From Streptomyces sp. CB01635 (GTDB lineage: Bacteria > Actinomycetota > Actinomycetes > Streptomycetales > Streptomycetaceae), in NCBI RefSeq assembly GCF_002803065.1, contig NZ_NNBL01000031.1:1-64000 (forward strand): DNA of 64,000 nt. The letters run 5' to 3'. How positions within the stretch are numbered: the stretch's first letter is position 1; the number at the start of each line of letters is the position of its first letter. Positions 48,798 through 57,837 of the stretch are shown here, one piece after another. Made by a program: the position numbers and the translations under genes. Below the pieces are notes generated by a model. The model was not told the DNA's origin. It made no database searches and saw nothing but the letters and a program-made list of their open reading frames with translations.

Positions 48798-50599
48798 TCC
48801 AGTTGGGAGTCTCTGCGGACCAGGGCGGCATAGCGGCCGTCCCGTTCCAGAAGCTCCTCGTGGGTGCCGCGCTCGGCCACCTGCCCGCCGTCGAGGACGA
48901 CGATCTGGTCGGCGCCCCGGATCGTGGACAGCCGGTGGGCGATGGTCACGGTCGTACGGTTGGCCGACAGGGCGTCGATGGCTTCCTGCACGGCGAACTC
49001 GGTGCGGGTGTCCAGGGCGCTCGTCGCCTCGTCGAGGATGAGGATCGGCGGGTCGCGCAGGATCGTGCGGGCGATGGCGAGACGCTGCTTCTCGCCGCCG
49101 GAGAACCGGTGGCCACGCTCGCCGACGACGGTGTCGTACCCGTCGGGCAGGGACGCGATGTGCTCGTGGATCTGGGCCGCCCTGGCCGCAGCGTGCAGCT
49201 CCTCCTCGGTGGCGTCGGGCTTGGCGAACCGGAGGTTCTCCGCGACCGAGGCGTGGAAGAGGTACGTCTCCTGGGAGACGACGCCGACGGCACGGGCGAG
49301 GGTGTCGAAGTCCAGGTCGCGCACATCCACCCCGTCGAGGGTGACGCGCCCGCCCGTGACGTCGTACAGACGCGGCACCAGGTAGCTGAGCGTGGACTTG
49401 CCGGAGCCGGTGGGGCCGACGACGGCCAGGCTGCCGCCCGCGGGGACGGTGACGTCGATCCCGTCGAGTATGGCCGCGCTCTTGCCGTCGGCGGCGTCGT
49501 AACGGAACTCGACGTCCTCGAAGCGGACTTCACCCTTGATCGTGTCGAGGCGGACGGGCTGCTCGGGCTCGGTGATGTCGATCGGCAGGTCGAGGTACTC
49601 GAAAATGCGCTGGAAGAGCGCCAGCGAGGTCTGAATCTGGACGCCGGTGGCGAGCAGGCTCACGGTCGGCCGGAACAGGCCCTGCTGGAGCGAGACGAAG
49701 GCGACCAGGGTGCCGATCGAGACGGAGGGGCCGCCGAGCTGGAGCGCGACGCCCGCGACCCAGTAGATGACGGCGGGCATGGCGGCCATGACGACCGTGA
49801 TGACGGCCATGCGCCAGCGCCCCGCCATGTTCGACCGGACCTCGAGCCCGACGAGTTGGTCGGACTCGTCGGCGAACGAGCGGGTGAGCGAGTCTGCGCG
49901 GCCCATCGTGCGGCCGAGGAGGATGCCGCTCACGGAGAGGGACTCGGTGACCGTGGCGGCCATCGCGGCCATCTGCTTCTGGCGCTCCGTGGCGATCTTC
50001 TTGCGCTCGCGGCCGACGCGGCGGCTGATCCACACGAAGAGGGGCAGCAGGACCAGCGAGACGGCCGTGAGCCGCCAGTCGAGCGCGACCATCGCCACGA
50101 TGGTGGCGACCACACTGGTGAGGTTGGAGACCAGGGACGTGGCGGTGGAGGTGACCGTCGCCTGCATGCCGCCGATGTCGTTGGCGATGCGGGACTGGAC
50201 CTCGCCCGTGCGGGTCCTGGTGAAGAAGGCGAGCGACATGCGCTGGAGCCGGCCGTACACGGCGGTGCGCAGGTCGTGCATGACGCGCTGGCCGACGGTC
50301 GTGGAGATCAGGGTCTGCAGGACGCCGAAGACGCTGGTCACGACGGCGCTGAGGATCATGCCCAGGGCGAGCAGGCTCAGCAGCCCGGTGCGGCCCTGCG
50401 GGATCGCGGTGTCGAGGATCTCCTTGAGCAGGAAGGGCGTGGCGACCGAGACGAGCGAGGCGGCACCGACGAGCAGGCCGACCAGCGCGAGGCGGGCACG
50501 ATAGGGACGGAAGAGGGCCAGGATGCGGCGCATCTGCCGCGGCTCCGGCGACGTGGCGTCGGAGGGCGACGGCGTCCAGCCGGGTTCGTCGTGACGCAT
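48779..50599 (-). CDS. ABC exporter, fused membrane and ATPase domains
   Basis: A 606-residue half-transporter: six membrane segments (about 35-320), then an ABC ATPase with Walker A GPTGSGKST, signature FSGGEKQRLAIARTI, Walker B ILILDEATSALD and the H-loop IAHRLST. All motifs are intact, so it can act as a homodimer. It resembles lipid/multidrug exporters (MsbA/LmrA type). ATG at 50599 has GTAGGAGG. The divergent MarR gene and a palindrome between them indicate ligand-inducible expression, as for drug exporters. Substrate unknown. Confidence 0.92.
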   Translation of the reverse strand: MRHDEPGWTPSPSDATSPEPRQMRRILALFRPYRARLALVGLLVGAASLVSVATPFLLKEILDTAIPQGRTGLLSLLALGMILSAVVTSVFGVLQTLISTTVGQRVMHDLRTAVYGRLQRMSLAFFTRTRTGEVQSRIANDIGGMQATVTSTATSLVSNLTSVVATIVAMVALDWRLTAVSLVLLPLFVWISRRVGRERKKIATERQKQMAAMAATVTESLSVSGILLGRTMGRADSLTRSFADESDQLVGLEVRSNMAGRWRMAVITVVMAAMPAVIYWVAGVALQLGGPSVSIGTLVAFVSLQQGLFRPTVSLLATGVQIQTSLALFQRIFEYLDLPIDITEPEQPVRLDTIKGEVRFEDVEFRYDAADGKSAAILDGIDVTVPAGGSLAVVGPTGSGKSTLSYLVPRLYDVTGGRVTLDGVDVRDLDFDTLARAVGVVSQETYLFHASVAENLRFAKPDATEEELHAAARAAQIHEHIASLPDGYDTVVGERGHRFSGGEKQRLAIARTILRDPPILILDEATSALDTRTEFAVQEAIDALSANRTTVTIAHRLSTIRGADQIVVLDGGQVAERGTHEELLERDGRYAALVRRDSQLEPASPA

Positions 50600-50642
50600 G
50601 AGCCTCCTACGAGTCGTGATTCAAGGTCTCAGGGAGCATAGC

Positions 50643-50667
50643 TCATTGTTACCTATACTCACAATGA
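50643..50667. promoter_or_regulatory. MarR operator
   Basis: TCATTGT and ACAATGA are perfect 7-base arms separated by 11 bases (TACCTATACTC). The site is centred between the divergent exporter and marR genes in an AT-rich island, as expected for MarR-type binding. Confidence 0.65.
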
Positions 50668-50692
50668 ACAAGGTCCTGATATTGTTCCGCAC

Positions 50693-51136
50693 ATGAGTAC
50701 CCCGGACGCCGACGGCCTTCTCGCGGAGCAGCTGCTCCGGCTGACCCGGCGGCTGCAGCGGATCCAGAAGCGCTATCTGGAGCCGGTCGGGATCACGCCC
50801 GCCCAGTCCCGGCTTCTGCGCACCCTCGTGCACTACGACACCCCGCCGCGCATGGCCGACCTGGCCGAGCGCCTCGAAGTCGTGCCCCGCGCCGTGACGA
50901 CCCTGGTCGACGGTCTGGAGACGGCCGAGCTGGTGCGCCGGGTGCCCGATCCCACGAACCGCAGGGTGATCCGCATCGAGCTCACCGAACAGGGCCGCAA
51001 GGCGCTGCGTGAGCTGCGCAGCGCGCGCAGGACCGCCGCAGAGGACATCCTGGCTCCATTGAGCCCCGACCAGCGCGCCCAGCTGGGCGTCCTGATGAAC
51101 GCGCTGTTCGAGACGCCGTACGACCACCGCTGTTAG
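50693..51136 (+). CDS. MarR-family transcriptional regulator
   Basis: A 147-residue winged-helix regulator: helix-turn-helix MADLAERLEVVPRAVTTLVDG (about 54-74), then the wing PTNRRVIRIELTEQGR (about 88-103). Length is normal. MarR proteins dimerise and repress drug-efflux or stress genes until a phenolic or other ligand binds. It is divergent from the ABC exporter with TCATTGT/ACAATGA between, so it likely controls that exporter and itself. Confidence 0.92.
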   Translation: MSTPDADGLLAEQLLRLTRRLQRIQKRYLEPVGITPAQSRLLRTLVHYDTPPRMADLAERLEVVPRAVTTLVDGLETAELVRRVPDPTNRRVIRIELTEQGRKALRELRSARRTAAEDILAPLSPDQRAQLGVLMNALFETPYDHRC

Positions 51137-51174
51137 CCCCGGGCCGACAGCGGCCGAAGAGAGGTTGGAGAGGC

Positions 51175-54111
51175 ATGCCCCTGCTGGAGCCGAAGCCGGA
51201 AGCCCTGCGCCCGGGACCGCACGCGGGAGACCCGGCGCCCGACCGGGTACCGGACGCGCGGGCCGGCGGGACCCCGGAGCCGCTCCGCTCCGAGCTGTCC
51301 GGGCTCCTGGGGGCGGACAAGGTCCTCACGCACATCTCGGACCTCGTGCGGTACGCGTCGGACGCGAGTCCCTACCGTTTCGTGCCGCAGGTCGTGGTGG
51401 TCGCCGAGGACATCGACGACGTGTCGGCCGTCCTGTCGTACGCGCACGGCAGGGGCCGCGAGGTGGTCTTCCGCGCGGCGGGCACGTCGCTCAACGGGCA
51501 GGCGCAGGGCGAGGACATCCTCGTGGACGTCCGCAAGCACTGGGCGGGCATCGAGGTCATCGGCGACGGCGAGCGGGCCAGGATCGGCCCCGGTACGACA
51601 GTCGTGCGCGCCAACATCACGCTCGCGCGGCACGGGCGAGTGCTCGGTCCCGACCCGGCAAGCGCCATTGCCTGCACCATCGGCGGGGTCGTCGCGAACA
51701 ACGCCTCGGGCATGACGGCGGGCACCACAAGGAACTCGTACCGGACGGTCGCCTCGCTCACCTTCGTGCTGCCCTCGGGCACGGTGGTGGACACGGCGGA
51801 CCCCGATGCCGAAGCGTTCCTCGAGCACGCCGAACCGGCTCTCTGCGTGGGCCTGTTGGAGATCAAGGGCGAGATCGAGGCCGACGCGGAGCTGGTCGCC
51901 CGTATCCGCGCCAAGTACGAGATCAAGAACACCAACGGCTACCGCCTGGATGCCTTCCTGGACGGCGCGACACCCGTGGAGATCCTGCGCGGCCTCATGG
52001 TGGGGTCCGAGGGGACGTTCGGCTTCATCTCCGAGGTCGTATTCGACACGCTGCCCCTCGACCGGAAGGTCTCCACGGCGCTGCTGTTCTTCCCCTCGCT
52101 GCCCGCGGCGGCAGCGGCGGTCCCGCTGTTCAACGCGGCGGGCGCGATCGCCGTCGAGGTGATGGACGGCAATACGCTGCGGGCCTCGGTGCGTGTGGAG
52201 GGGGTGCCCGCCGACTGGGCGAGCCTGCCCAAGTCGACGACGGCGCTCCTGGTGGAGTTCCGCGCGCCGGACGAGGCCACCCAGGAGCGTTACGAGGCGG
52301 CGGCCGCCGAGGTGCTCGAGGGGCTCGAACTGGTGGCGCCCGTGGCCTCGGTGACCAACGCGTTCACGCGGGACGCGAAGACGATCGGTGGCTACTGGAA
52401 GGCCCGCAAGGCGTTCGTGACAGCGGTCGGCGGATCGCGCCCCTCCGGGACGACGCTGATCACCGAGGACTTCGCGGTGCCGCCGTCGCGCCTGGCCGAG
52501 GCGTGCGAGGCGCTCCTCGAACTCCAGACGCGGCACGGCTTCGACGCCGCCGTCGCCGGTCATGCGGCGCACGGCAATCTGCACTTCCTGCTCGCCTTCG
52601 ACGCGGGCAGGCCCGAGGACGTCGAGCGGTACGCGGCGTTCATGGACGAGTTCTGCCGCCTCACCGTCGAGCGCTTCGACGGTTCGCTCAAGGCCGAGCA
52701 CGCCACGGGGCGCAACATCGCGCCGTTCCTGGAGCTCGAATGGGGCGCGAAGGCCACGGAGTTGATGTGGCGCACCAAGCAGGTCATCGACCCGGACGGC
52801 GTCCTCGCGCCGCGTATCGTCCTCGACCGCGACCCCAAGGCCCATCTGCGCGGCCTCAAGACGATCCCCAAGGTGGAGCTGATCGCCGACCCGTGCATCG
52901 AGTGCGGCTTCTGCGAGCCGACGTGTCCCAGTGAGGACCTGACGACCACGCCACGCCAACGGATCGTCCTGCGCCGCGAGATGATGCGCCAGCCGTCCGG
53001 CTCGCCGGTCGAGGACGGGCTTGTCGAGGCTTACGGGTACGACGCTGTGGACACCTGCGCGGGCGACTCGACGTGCAAGCTGGCGTGTCCGGTCGGCATC
53101 GACACGGGCGCCTTCATGAAGGAGTTCCGGCACGCGCGGCACACCCCGCGCGAGGAGAAGGTGGCCGCGTTCACGGCGAAGCACTTCAAGGCCGTCGAGG
53201 CGTCGGCGCGGCTCGCCGTGGCGGCCGCCGGCAAGATCGGCGACCGGCTCCTGGCCTCCGTGACCCAGGCCGCCCGCAAGGCCGTCCGCCCCGACCTCGT
53301 ACCGGAGTGGCTGCCGGAGATCCCCGCCGCCGCTGCCCGGAAGCTGCCCCGCACCGCGCGCGTGGGGGCTGCCGCGGTCTACTACCCGGCCTGTGTGAAC
53401 CGCATCTTCGGCAGCCCCGGAGAGGTGTCCCTCGCGCAGGCCATGGTCGCCGTGTCCGCGCGCGCGGGACGGCCGGTCTGGATTCCGGACGATGTCGCGG
53501 GTACGTGCTGCGCCACGATCTGGCACTCGAAGGGGTACGACGAGGGCAACACCGTCATGGCGAACCGGATCGTCGAGGCGGCGTGGGGCTGGACCGCCGG
53601 CGGCAGACTGCCGCTCGTCGTCGACGCCTCGTCGTGCACGCTCGGCATCGCCCATGAGGTCGTCCCCTATCTGACGGACGACAACAGGGAGTTGCACAAG
53701 GAACTCAAGATCGTCGACTCGATCGTGTGGGCGGCGGACGAGCTGCTGCCACACCTGACGGTGCACCGGACGGTCGGTTCGGCGGTCCTTCATCCGACGT
53801 GTTCCATGGAACACCTGGGCGATGTGGCGCAGTTGCGGGCCGTCGCCGAGGCCTGCGCCGACGAGGTCGTCGTCCCGGACGACGCCGGGTGCTGCGCGTT
53901 CGCGGGCGACCGAGGCATGCTCCACAAGGAGCTCACCGAGTCGGCCACCCGCAAGGAGGCCGCCGAGGTGACCGCCCGTGGCTTCGACGCGCATCTGTCG
54001 GCGAACCGGATGTGCGAGGTCGGCATGGATCACGCGACGGGCCGCAGCTACTACTCCGTGATCGTGGAGCTGGAGCGCGCGACCCGTCCCGGAGCCACTA
54101 GGGACAGGTGA
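51175..54111 (+). CDS. FAD-binding and (Fe-S)-binding oxidoreductase, D-lactate dehydrogenase type
   Basis: A 978-residue fusion. The FAD-linked oxidase domain (about 40-560) contains FRAAGTSLNGQAQGEDILVD and GGVVANNASGMTAGTTRNSY. Then a ferredoxin-like unit has CIECGFCEPTCPSE and DTCAGDSTCKLACPVG, giving two [4Fe-4S] clusters. The C-terminal part carries two CCG-type cysteine motifs (TCCATIWHSKG, GCCAFAGD). This is the Dld/GlcD+GlcF-like layout of quinone-linked D-lactate or 2-hydroxyglutarate dehydrogenases. It donates electrons to the respiratory chain. ATG at 51175 follows GGAGAGG. It overlaps the convergent alpha-galactosidase gene by 14 bases. Confidence 0.9.
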   Translation: MPLLEPKPEALRPGPHAGDPAPDRVPDARAGGTPEPLRSELSGLLGADKVLTHISDLVRYASDASPYRFVPQVVVVAEDIDDVSAVLSYAHGRGREVVFRAAGTSLNGQAQGEDILVDVRKHWAGIEVIGDGERARIGPGTTVVRANITLARHGRVLGPDPASAIACTIGGVVANNASGMTAGTTRNSYRTVASLTFVLPSGTVVDTADPDAEAFLEHAEPALCVGLLEIKGEIEADAELVARIRAKYEIKNTNGYRLDAFLDGATPVEILRGLMVGSEGTFGFISEVVFDTLPLDRKVSTALLFFPSLPAAAAAVPLFNAAGAIAVEVMDGNTLRASVRVEGVPADWASLPKSTTALLVEFRAPDEATQERYEAAAAEVLEGLELVAPVASVTNAFTRDAKTIGGYWKARKAFVTAVGGSRPSGTTLITEDFAVPPSRLAEACEALLELQTRHGFDAAVAGHAAHGNLHFLLAFDAGRPEDVERYAAFMDEFCRLTVERFDGSLKAEHATGRNIAPFLELEWGAKATELMWRTKQVIDPDGVLAPRIVLDRDPKAHLRGLKTIPKVELIADPCIECGFCEPTCPSEDLTTTPRQRIVLRREMMRQPSGSPVEDGLVEAYGYDAVDTCAGDSTCKLACPVGIDTGAFMKEFRHARHTPREEKVAAFTAKHFKAVEASARLAVAAAGKIGDRLLASVTQAARKAVRPDLVPEWLPEIPAAAARKLPRTARVGAAAVYYPACVNRIFGSPGEVSLAQAMVAVSARAGRPVWIPDDVAGTCCATIWHSKGYDEGNTVMANRIVEAAWGWTAGGRLPLVVDASSCTLGIAHEVVPYLTDDNRELHKELKIVDSIVWAADELLPHLTVHRTVGSAVLHPTCSMEHLGDVAQLRAVAEACADEVVVPDDAGCCAFAGDRGMLHKELTESATRKEAAEVTARGFDAHLSANRMCEVGMDHATGRSYYSVIVELERATRPGATRDR

Positions 54112-56110
54112 CCTTCAGGCCGCCCCAGTCCGCGTGGTCGTTGCCGTTCCCGTCGTCGGCGGTGGTGGCGACCAGGCGGACGAACTGGCTGCCCGAGACG
54201 TCGACGTCCAGCGGCACGGCCTTGCCCTGCCAGCTGAGCTTGCCGGTGTCGACAGCCTTCGTGCGGTCCTTCCAGACCTCGAAGGTCACGGTGCCCCGCT
54301 GGGCACCCACGTTGTCCTGCGAGTCGTCGACGCCGACCTCGGCCTTCAGGGTCGAGCAGTGCCCGGCCGTGTAGTAGACGGCTTCGCTCCACGCATGCGT
54401 GCCGAGGCCCTTGGGGTAGACGGTGCCGCCGATGGTGAGGGGGGTCCCGTCGCCCTGGGCCTGGTCGCCGTTGGTCATGTCGCGTTCCATCGGGCCCCAG
54501 CCGTTGGTGGACTTCACCCAGGTCGTGTCGCTCAAATAGGAGTCCCCGGCGGGTACGACGTCGGCAACGGTCACGTGTGTGGTGGACGTGTCGCTGACGG
54601 TGCGTCCGTCGAGCCGGTACCGGGTGGTGGCGTCGAGCTCGTACGTTCCGGGCTTCAGGTCCTTCGGGGGCGTGAGGCGCCAGTCGGTGGCGAGGGGCCG
54701 GGAGCCGGTGACGCGGGCGGCGGAGGTCCGGCCCGCCGGCTCGACGCGCCAGCCCTCGGGCGCGTCGAGCCTCACGCTCGCCTCGCGCAGCGGCCTGCTG
54801 CCCTGGTCGGCGAGTCGCGTGCGCACGGCGGCGCTCTCGCCGGGCGTGACGAGTGAGGCGGGCGCACCGTCATACAGAAGGGGCGCGTCAACTCCGAAGG
54901 TGCGTGCGGGCGTCGAGGTATCACCTGCGCGCGCGGGACGCACCTTGTAGATGACGAGTCCGCGCGCGGGGACGGACGCCTCGATCGGGCCCCGGCTGCG
55001 CAGGGCGTCTGCGGTGAAGACGTCGCGCAGCGCGTACGAGCCTGCTGTGCGCACGCCGGTCGCCGCGGCCGTCGTGGTGATCGTCGCCGTGTAGTCGTTC
55101 TCGTTGTAGAGGCCGACCGCGACGCTGCCGTCGGCGAGGGGTTTCGCCAGGACGTAGCGCCCGCCGGTCTCCGTGACGACCCTGGCCTGCCGGCCGAGGG
55201 GGTCCTGGTCGATGGCGGTGAGTTCGCGGTTGCGGATCAGGTTCAGTGTGGCGTCGGACGCCGTCGACAGGTCCGTGCCGAGCAGCAGCGGCGAGGCCAT
55301 CATGGCCCACATGCCGAAGTGGGTGCGGTACTCGAAGTCGCTCATGCCGCCGTTGCCGACCTGGAGCATGTCGGGGTCGTTCCAATGGCCGGGTCCGGCG
55401 TAGTCGGCGAGGGCGAGGTTGGCGCGGACGATGCTTTTGACGCTGTCCCAGTCGTCGGTGATGTCGCCGGTGGTGCGCCAGGAGTGGCCGCCGACCGAGG
55501 TGGCCCATTCCCAGGGCTTGTTGGCGCCCCACTCGCACAGGTTGAACAGCATGTTCCGGCCGGTGGCGGCGATGGCGTCGCCCATCGCCCGGTAGCGGTC
55601 CTGGGCGGGCAGACCCTGGTTGTTGCAGTTGTCGTACTTGATGTAGTCGATGCCCCAGTCCGCGTACTGCTGGGCGTCGTTCTTCTCGTGGCCGAGTCCG
55701 CCGGGGTAACCGGCGCAGGTGGCGGTGCCGGCATCGCCGTAGATGCCGAGTTTCAGGCCACGCTCGTGGACGTAGTCCGAGAGCCACTTCAGGCCCCTGG
55801 GGAACTTGGCCGGGTCCGCGACGAGGCGGCCGTCGGCGTCCCGCTGCTTCAGGTCCCAGCAGTCGTCGATGTTCACATACTCATAGCCGAGGTCCTTGAG
55901 GCCCAGGGCGTCGAACCGGTCGGCGGTGTCCGTGATCAGCTTCTCGTTCACACCGCAGCCGACGGCGTTCCAGCTGTTCCAGCCCATGGGCGGGGTCTGC
56001 GCCAGGGGTACGGCCGCCGGCTCGGCCGCGTTCTGCGCCCCGGCGGGGGCCGCGATGAGCCACGGGGCGAGGAGCGCGGCGGCGAAGACGGCGGTCAGGA
56101 TCCGTTTCAT
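54098..56110 (-). CDS. Secreted GH27 alpha-galactosidase with NPCBM-type domain
   Basis: A 670-residue secreted enzyme with a signal peptide (about 1-25, cleaved after AGA). The GH27 barrel (about 35-320) starts TPPMGWNSWNAVGCGVNE; nucleophile Asp160 lies in YIKYDNCNN and acid/base Asp216 in WRTTGDI. A C-terminal beta domain and a linker lead to an NPCBM-like carbohydrate-binding module (about 530-670: YLSDTTWVKSTNGWGP, HAWSEAVYYTAGHCSTLKAE). It releases terminal alpha-D-galactose from glycans or galactomannan outside the cell. It is divergent from the GH109-like gene with a LacI-type palindrome between. Confidence 0.93.
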   Translation of the reverse strand: MKRILTAVFAAALLAPWLIAAPAGAQNAAEPAAVPLAQTPPMGWNSWNAVGCGVNEKLITDTADRFDALGLKDLGYEYVNIDDCWDLKQRDADGRLVADPAKFPRGLKWLSDYVHERGLKLGIYGDAGTATCAGYPGGLGHEKNDAQQYADWGIDYIKYDNCNNQGLPAQDRYRAMGDAIAATGRNMLFNLCEWGANKPWEWATSVGGHSWRTTGDITDDWDSVKSIVRANLALADYAGPGHWNDPDMLQVGNGGMSDFEYRTHFGMWAMMASPLLLGTDLSTASDATLNLIRNRELTAIDQDPLGRQARVVTETGGRYVLAKPLADGSVAVGLYNENDYTATITTTAAATGVRTAGSYALRDVFTADALRSRGPIEASVPARGLVIYKVRPARAGDTSTPARTFGVDAPLLYDGAPASLVTPGESAAVRTRLADQGSRPLREASVRLDAPEGWRVEPAGRTSAARVTGSRPLATDWRLTPPKDLKPGTYELDATTRYRLDGRTVSDTSTTHVTVADVVPAGDSYLSDTTWVKSTNGWGPMERDMTNGDQAQGDGTPLTIGGTVYPKGLGTHAWSEAVYYTAGHCSTLKAEVGVDDSQDNVGAQRGTVTFEVWKDRTKAVDTGKLSWQGKAVPLDVDVSGSQFVRLVATTADDGNGNDHADWGGLKVTCP

Positions 56111-56255
56111 GAGGCGGCAGTGAAGCGTGTGCCGTGCGCGCGGCGCCAGAGCGGGTGCCGCCCCGGTCCATGCGAGTCCAAAGAGTCCGTAAAGAAAGTC
56201 CAACTCCCTGACCACTTCTGTCCCTTGCGCCCCGGTGTGGTCCCCCTCCAAGGTG

Positions 56256-56267
56256 GCAAGCGCTTGC
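56256..56267. promoter_or_regulatory. LacI-type palindrome between the glycosidase genes
   Basis: GCAAGCGCTTGC is a perfect 12-bp palindrome in the 185-bp divergent region. Its central CG and AAGCGCTT core are typical of LacI/GalR-family operators in actinobacteria. It could control both genes. No LacI gene is adjacent; the only one in the window (26895-27543) is broken. Confidence 0.6.
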
Positions 56268-56295
56268 AGCGCACCCACCCATCGATGGAGGTCCG

Positions 56296-57786
56296 ATGCA
56301 CGACGACAACGCGACACCGGCACCCGACGCGAGCCACGAGCTGCCCGAGCATCCCGAACACGACGCCGCCGGGCAGTCCCGCAGGTCCGTCCTGCGGACG
56401 GCCGGCATCGCCGGGGCGGGGCTCGGGCTCGGCGCGTTCACCGGTGGCACGGCGCAGGCCGCCGGTGAACGCGCCGAGGCCGGGCGCAGCGGTGCCGGGC
56501 AGGCCGGGGCGACGGCCGCCGGGGCTCCGGCCCGGAAGGGCGAGACGATGGTCGGCGTGCCCTTCGAGGGGCGTTCCACCGTGCGGGTCGGCATCATCGG
56601 GCTCGGCAACCGCGGCGGCAGCATGATCGACCTCTTCCTGGCGATCCCTGGGGTCCAAGTGGTCGCGCTCTGCGACCCGGTGAAGGACAAGACCGCGAGA
56701 GCGGCGGCCAAGGTGACGGCCGCGGGCCAGCCGGCCCCGGCGACGTACACCAAGGGCGATCACGACTTCGAGAACCTGTGCAAGCGGGGCGACATCGACT
56801 TCGTGTACGCGGCGACACCCTGGGACTGGCACTTCGAGATGGCCAAGACGGCGATGCTGAACGGCAAGCACGTCGGTGTGGAGTGTCCGATCGCCCTCCA
56901 GCTCGACCAGCTCTGGGAGTTGGTCGATCTCTCCGAGCGCACCCGCAGGCACTGCATGCAGCTGGAGAACTGCTGCTACGGCAGGAACGAGATGCGGGTC
57001 CTGCGGATGGCGCACGCCGGCAAGTTCGGCGACCTGCTGCACGGAGCGGGTGCCTACAACCACGACCTGCGCGGCCTGATGTTCGACCCCGACTACTACG
57101 AGGGCCCGTGGCGGCGGCTGTGGCACACGCGGCTGCGCGGCGATCTGTACCCCAACCACGGCTTCGGCCCGGTCGCCAACTACATGGACATCAACCGCGG
57201 TGACCGCGTCACGCACATCTCCAGCTTCGGCACGCCCTCGCTCGGCCTCGCCCAGTACCGCGAGGCCCATATGCCGAAGGGCGACCCGAGCTGGAAGGAG
57301 ACGTACATCGAGTCGGACCGCACCATCAGTCTGGTCCAGACGGCGAAGGGGCGCGTCATCCGGCTCGAACACGATGTGTCCACGCCGCACCCGTACTCGC
57401 GGATCAACAGCCTCGGCGGCACGAAGGGTGTGTTCGAGGACTACCCGGAGCGGATCTATATAGAGCCGGACCACACGAACGACTCCTGGGGTGACTTCTC
57501 CAAGTACACCGACTTCGACCACTGGCTGTGGAAGGAGCACGCCAACCCGCCGGGCGGCCACGGCGGCATGGACTACATCATGGTGTTCCGTCTGATGCAG
57601 TGTCTGCGGGTCGGCCTGGTACCGGACTTCGATGTGTACGACGCGGCGACGTGGACGTCGCCGGTGCCGCTGAGCCACTTGTCCATCAAGGCGAAGGGGG
57701 CGCCTCAGGCGATCCCCGACTTCACGCGCGGGATGTGGAAGAAGGCGCGGCCGGGGGTGGATTCCGAGAAGCCCGAGGAAGCCTGA
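56296..57786 (+). CDS. Tat-exported GH109-like alpha-N-acetylgalactosaminidase (Gfo/Idh/MocA fold)
   Basis: A 496-residue protein. A twin-arginine signal (RRSVLRTAGIAGAG, about 29-42) directs export in folded form with bound cofactor. The Gfo/Idh/MocA Rossmann domain starts VRVGIIGLGNRGG (about 96-108). The second domain has GAYNHDLRGL, YPNHGFGPVANYMDINRGDR and PPGGHGGMDY, which match GH109 glycosidases that use NAD+ transiently to remove alpha-GalNAc. Other Gfo/Idh enzymes are possible, but the pattern and Tat signal favour GH109. ATG at 56296 follows TGGAGGTCCG. Divergent from the alpha-galactosidase. Confidence 0.85.
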   Translation: MHDDNATPAPDASHELPEHPEHDAAGQSRRSVLRTAGIAGAGLGLGAFTGGTAQAAGERAEAGRSGAGQAGATAAGAPARKGETMVGVPFEGRSTVRVGIIGLGNRGGSMIDLFLAIPGVQVVALCDPVKDKTARAAAKVTAAGQPAPATYTKGDHDFENLCKRGDIDFVYAATPWDWHFEMAKTAMLNGKHVGVECPIALQLDQLWELVDLSERTRRHCMQLENCCYGRNEMRVLRMAHAGKFGDLLHGAGAYNHDLRGLMFDPDYYEGPWRRLWHTRLRGDLYPNHGFGPVANYMDINRGDRVTHISSFGTPSLGLAQYREAHMPKGDPSWKETYIESDRTISLVQTAKGRVIRLEHDVSTPHPYSRINSLGGTKGVFEDYPERIYIEPDHTNDSWGDFSKYTDFDHWLWKEHANPPGGHGGMDYIMVFRLMQCLRVGLVPDFDVYDAATWTSPVPLSHLSIKAKGAPQAIPDFTRGMWKKARPGVDSEKPEEA

Positions 57787-57790
57787 CAGC

Positions 57791-57831
57791 GCGGGGGCCC
57801 GGCGGCGTCGTGCTTGCCGCCGGGCCCCCGC
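57791..57831. terminator. Bidirectional hairpin terminator
   Basis: Perfect 16-bp GC-rich arms (57791-57806 and 57816-57831) around a 9-base loop lie between the stops of the convergent GH109-like and dicarboxylate transporter genes. Confidence 0.85.
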
Positions 57832-57837
57832 TCGGGC

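Noticed and set aside
47783..50641. Plus-strand open frame of 952 codons opposite MltG and the ABC exporter
   Set aside because: Shadow of high third-position GC; no ribosome binding site or family.
51133..54033. Minus-strand open frame of 966 codons opposite the D-lactate dehydrogenase-type gene
   Set aside because: Composition and lack of domains show a shadow frame.
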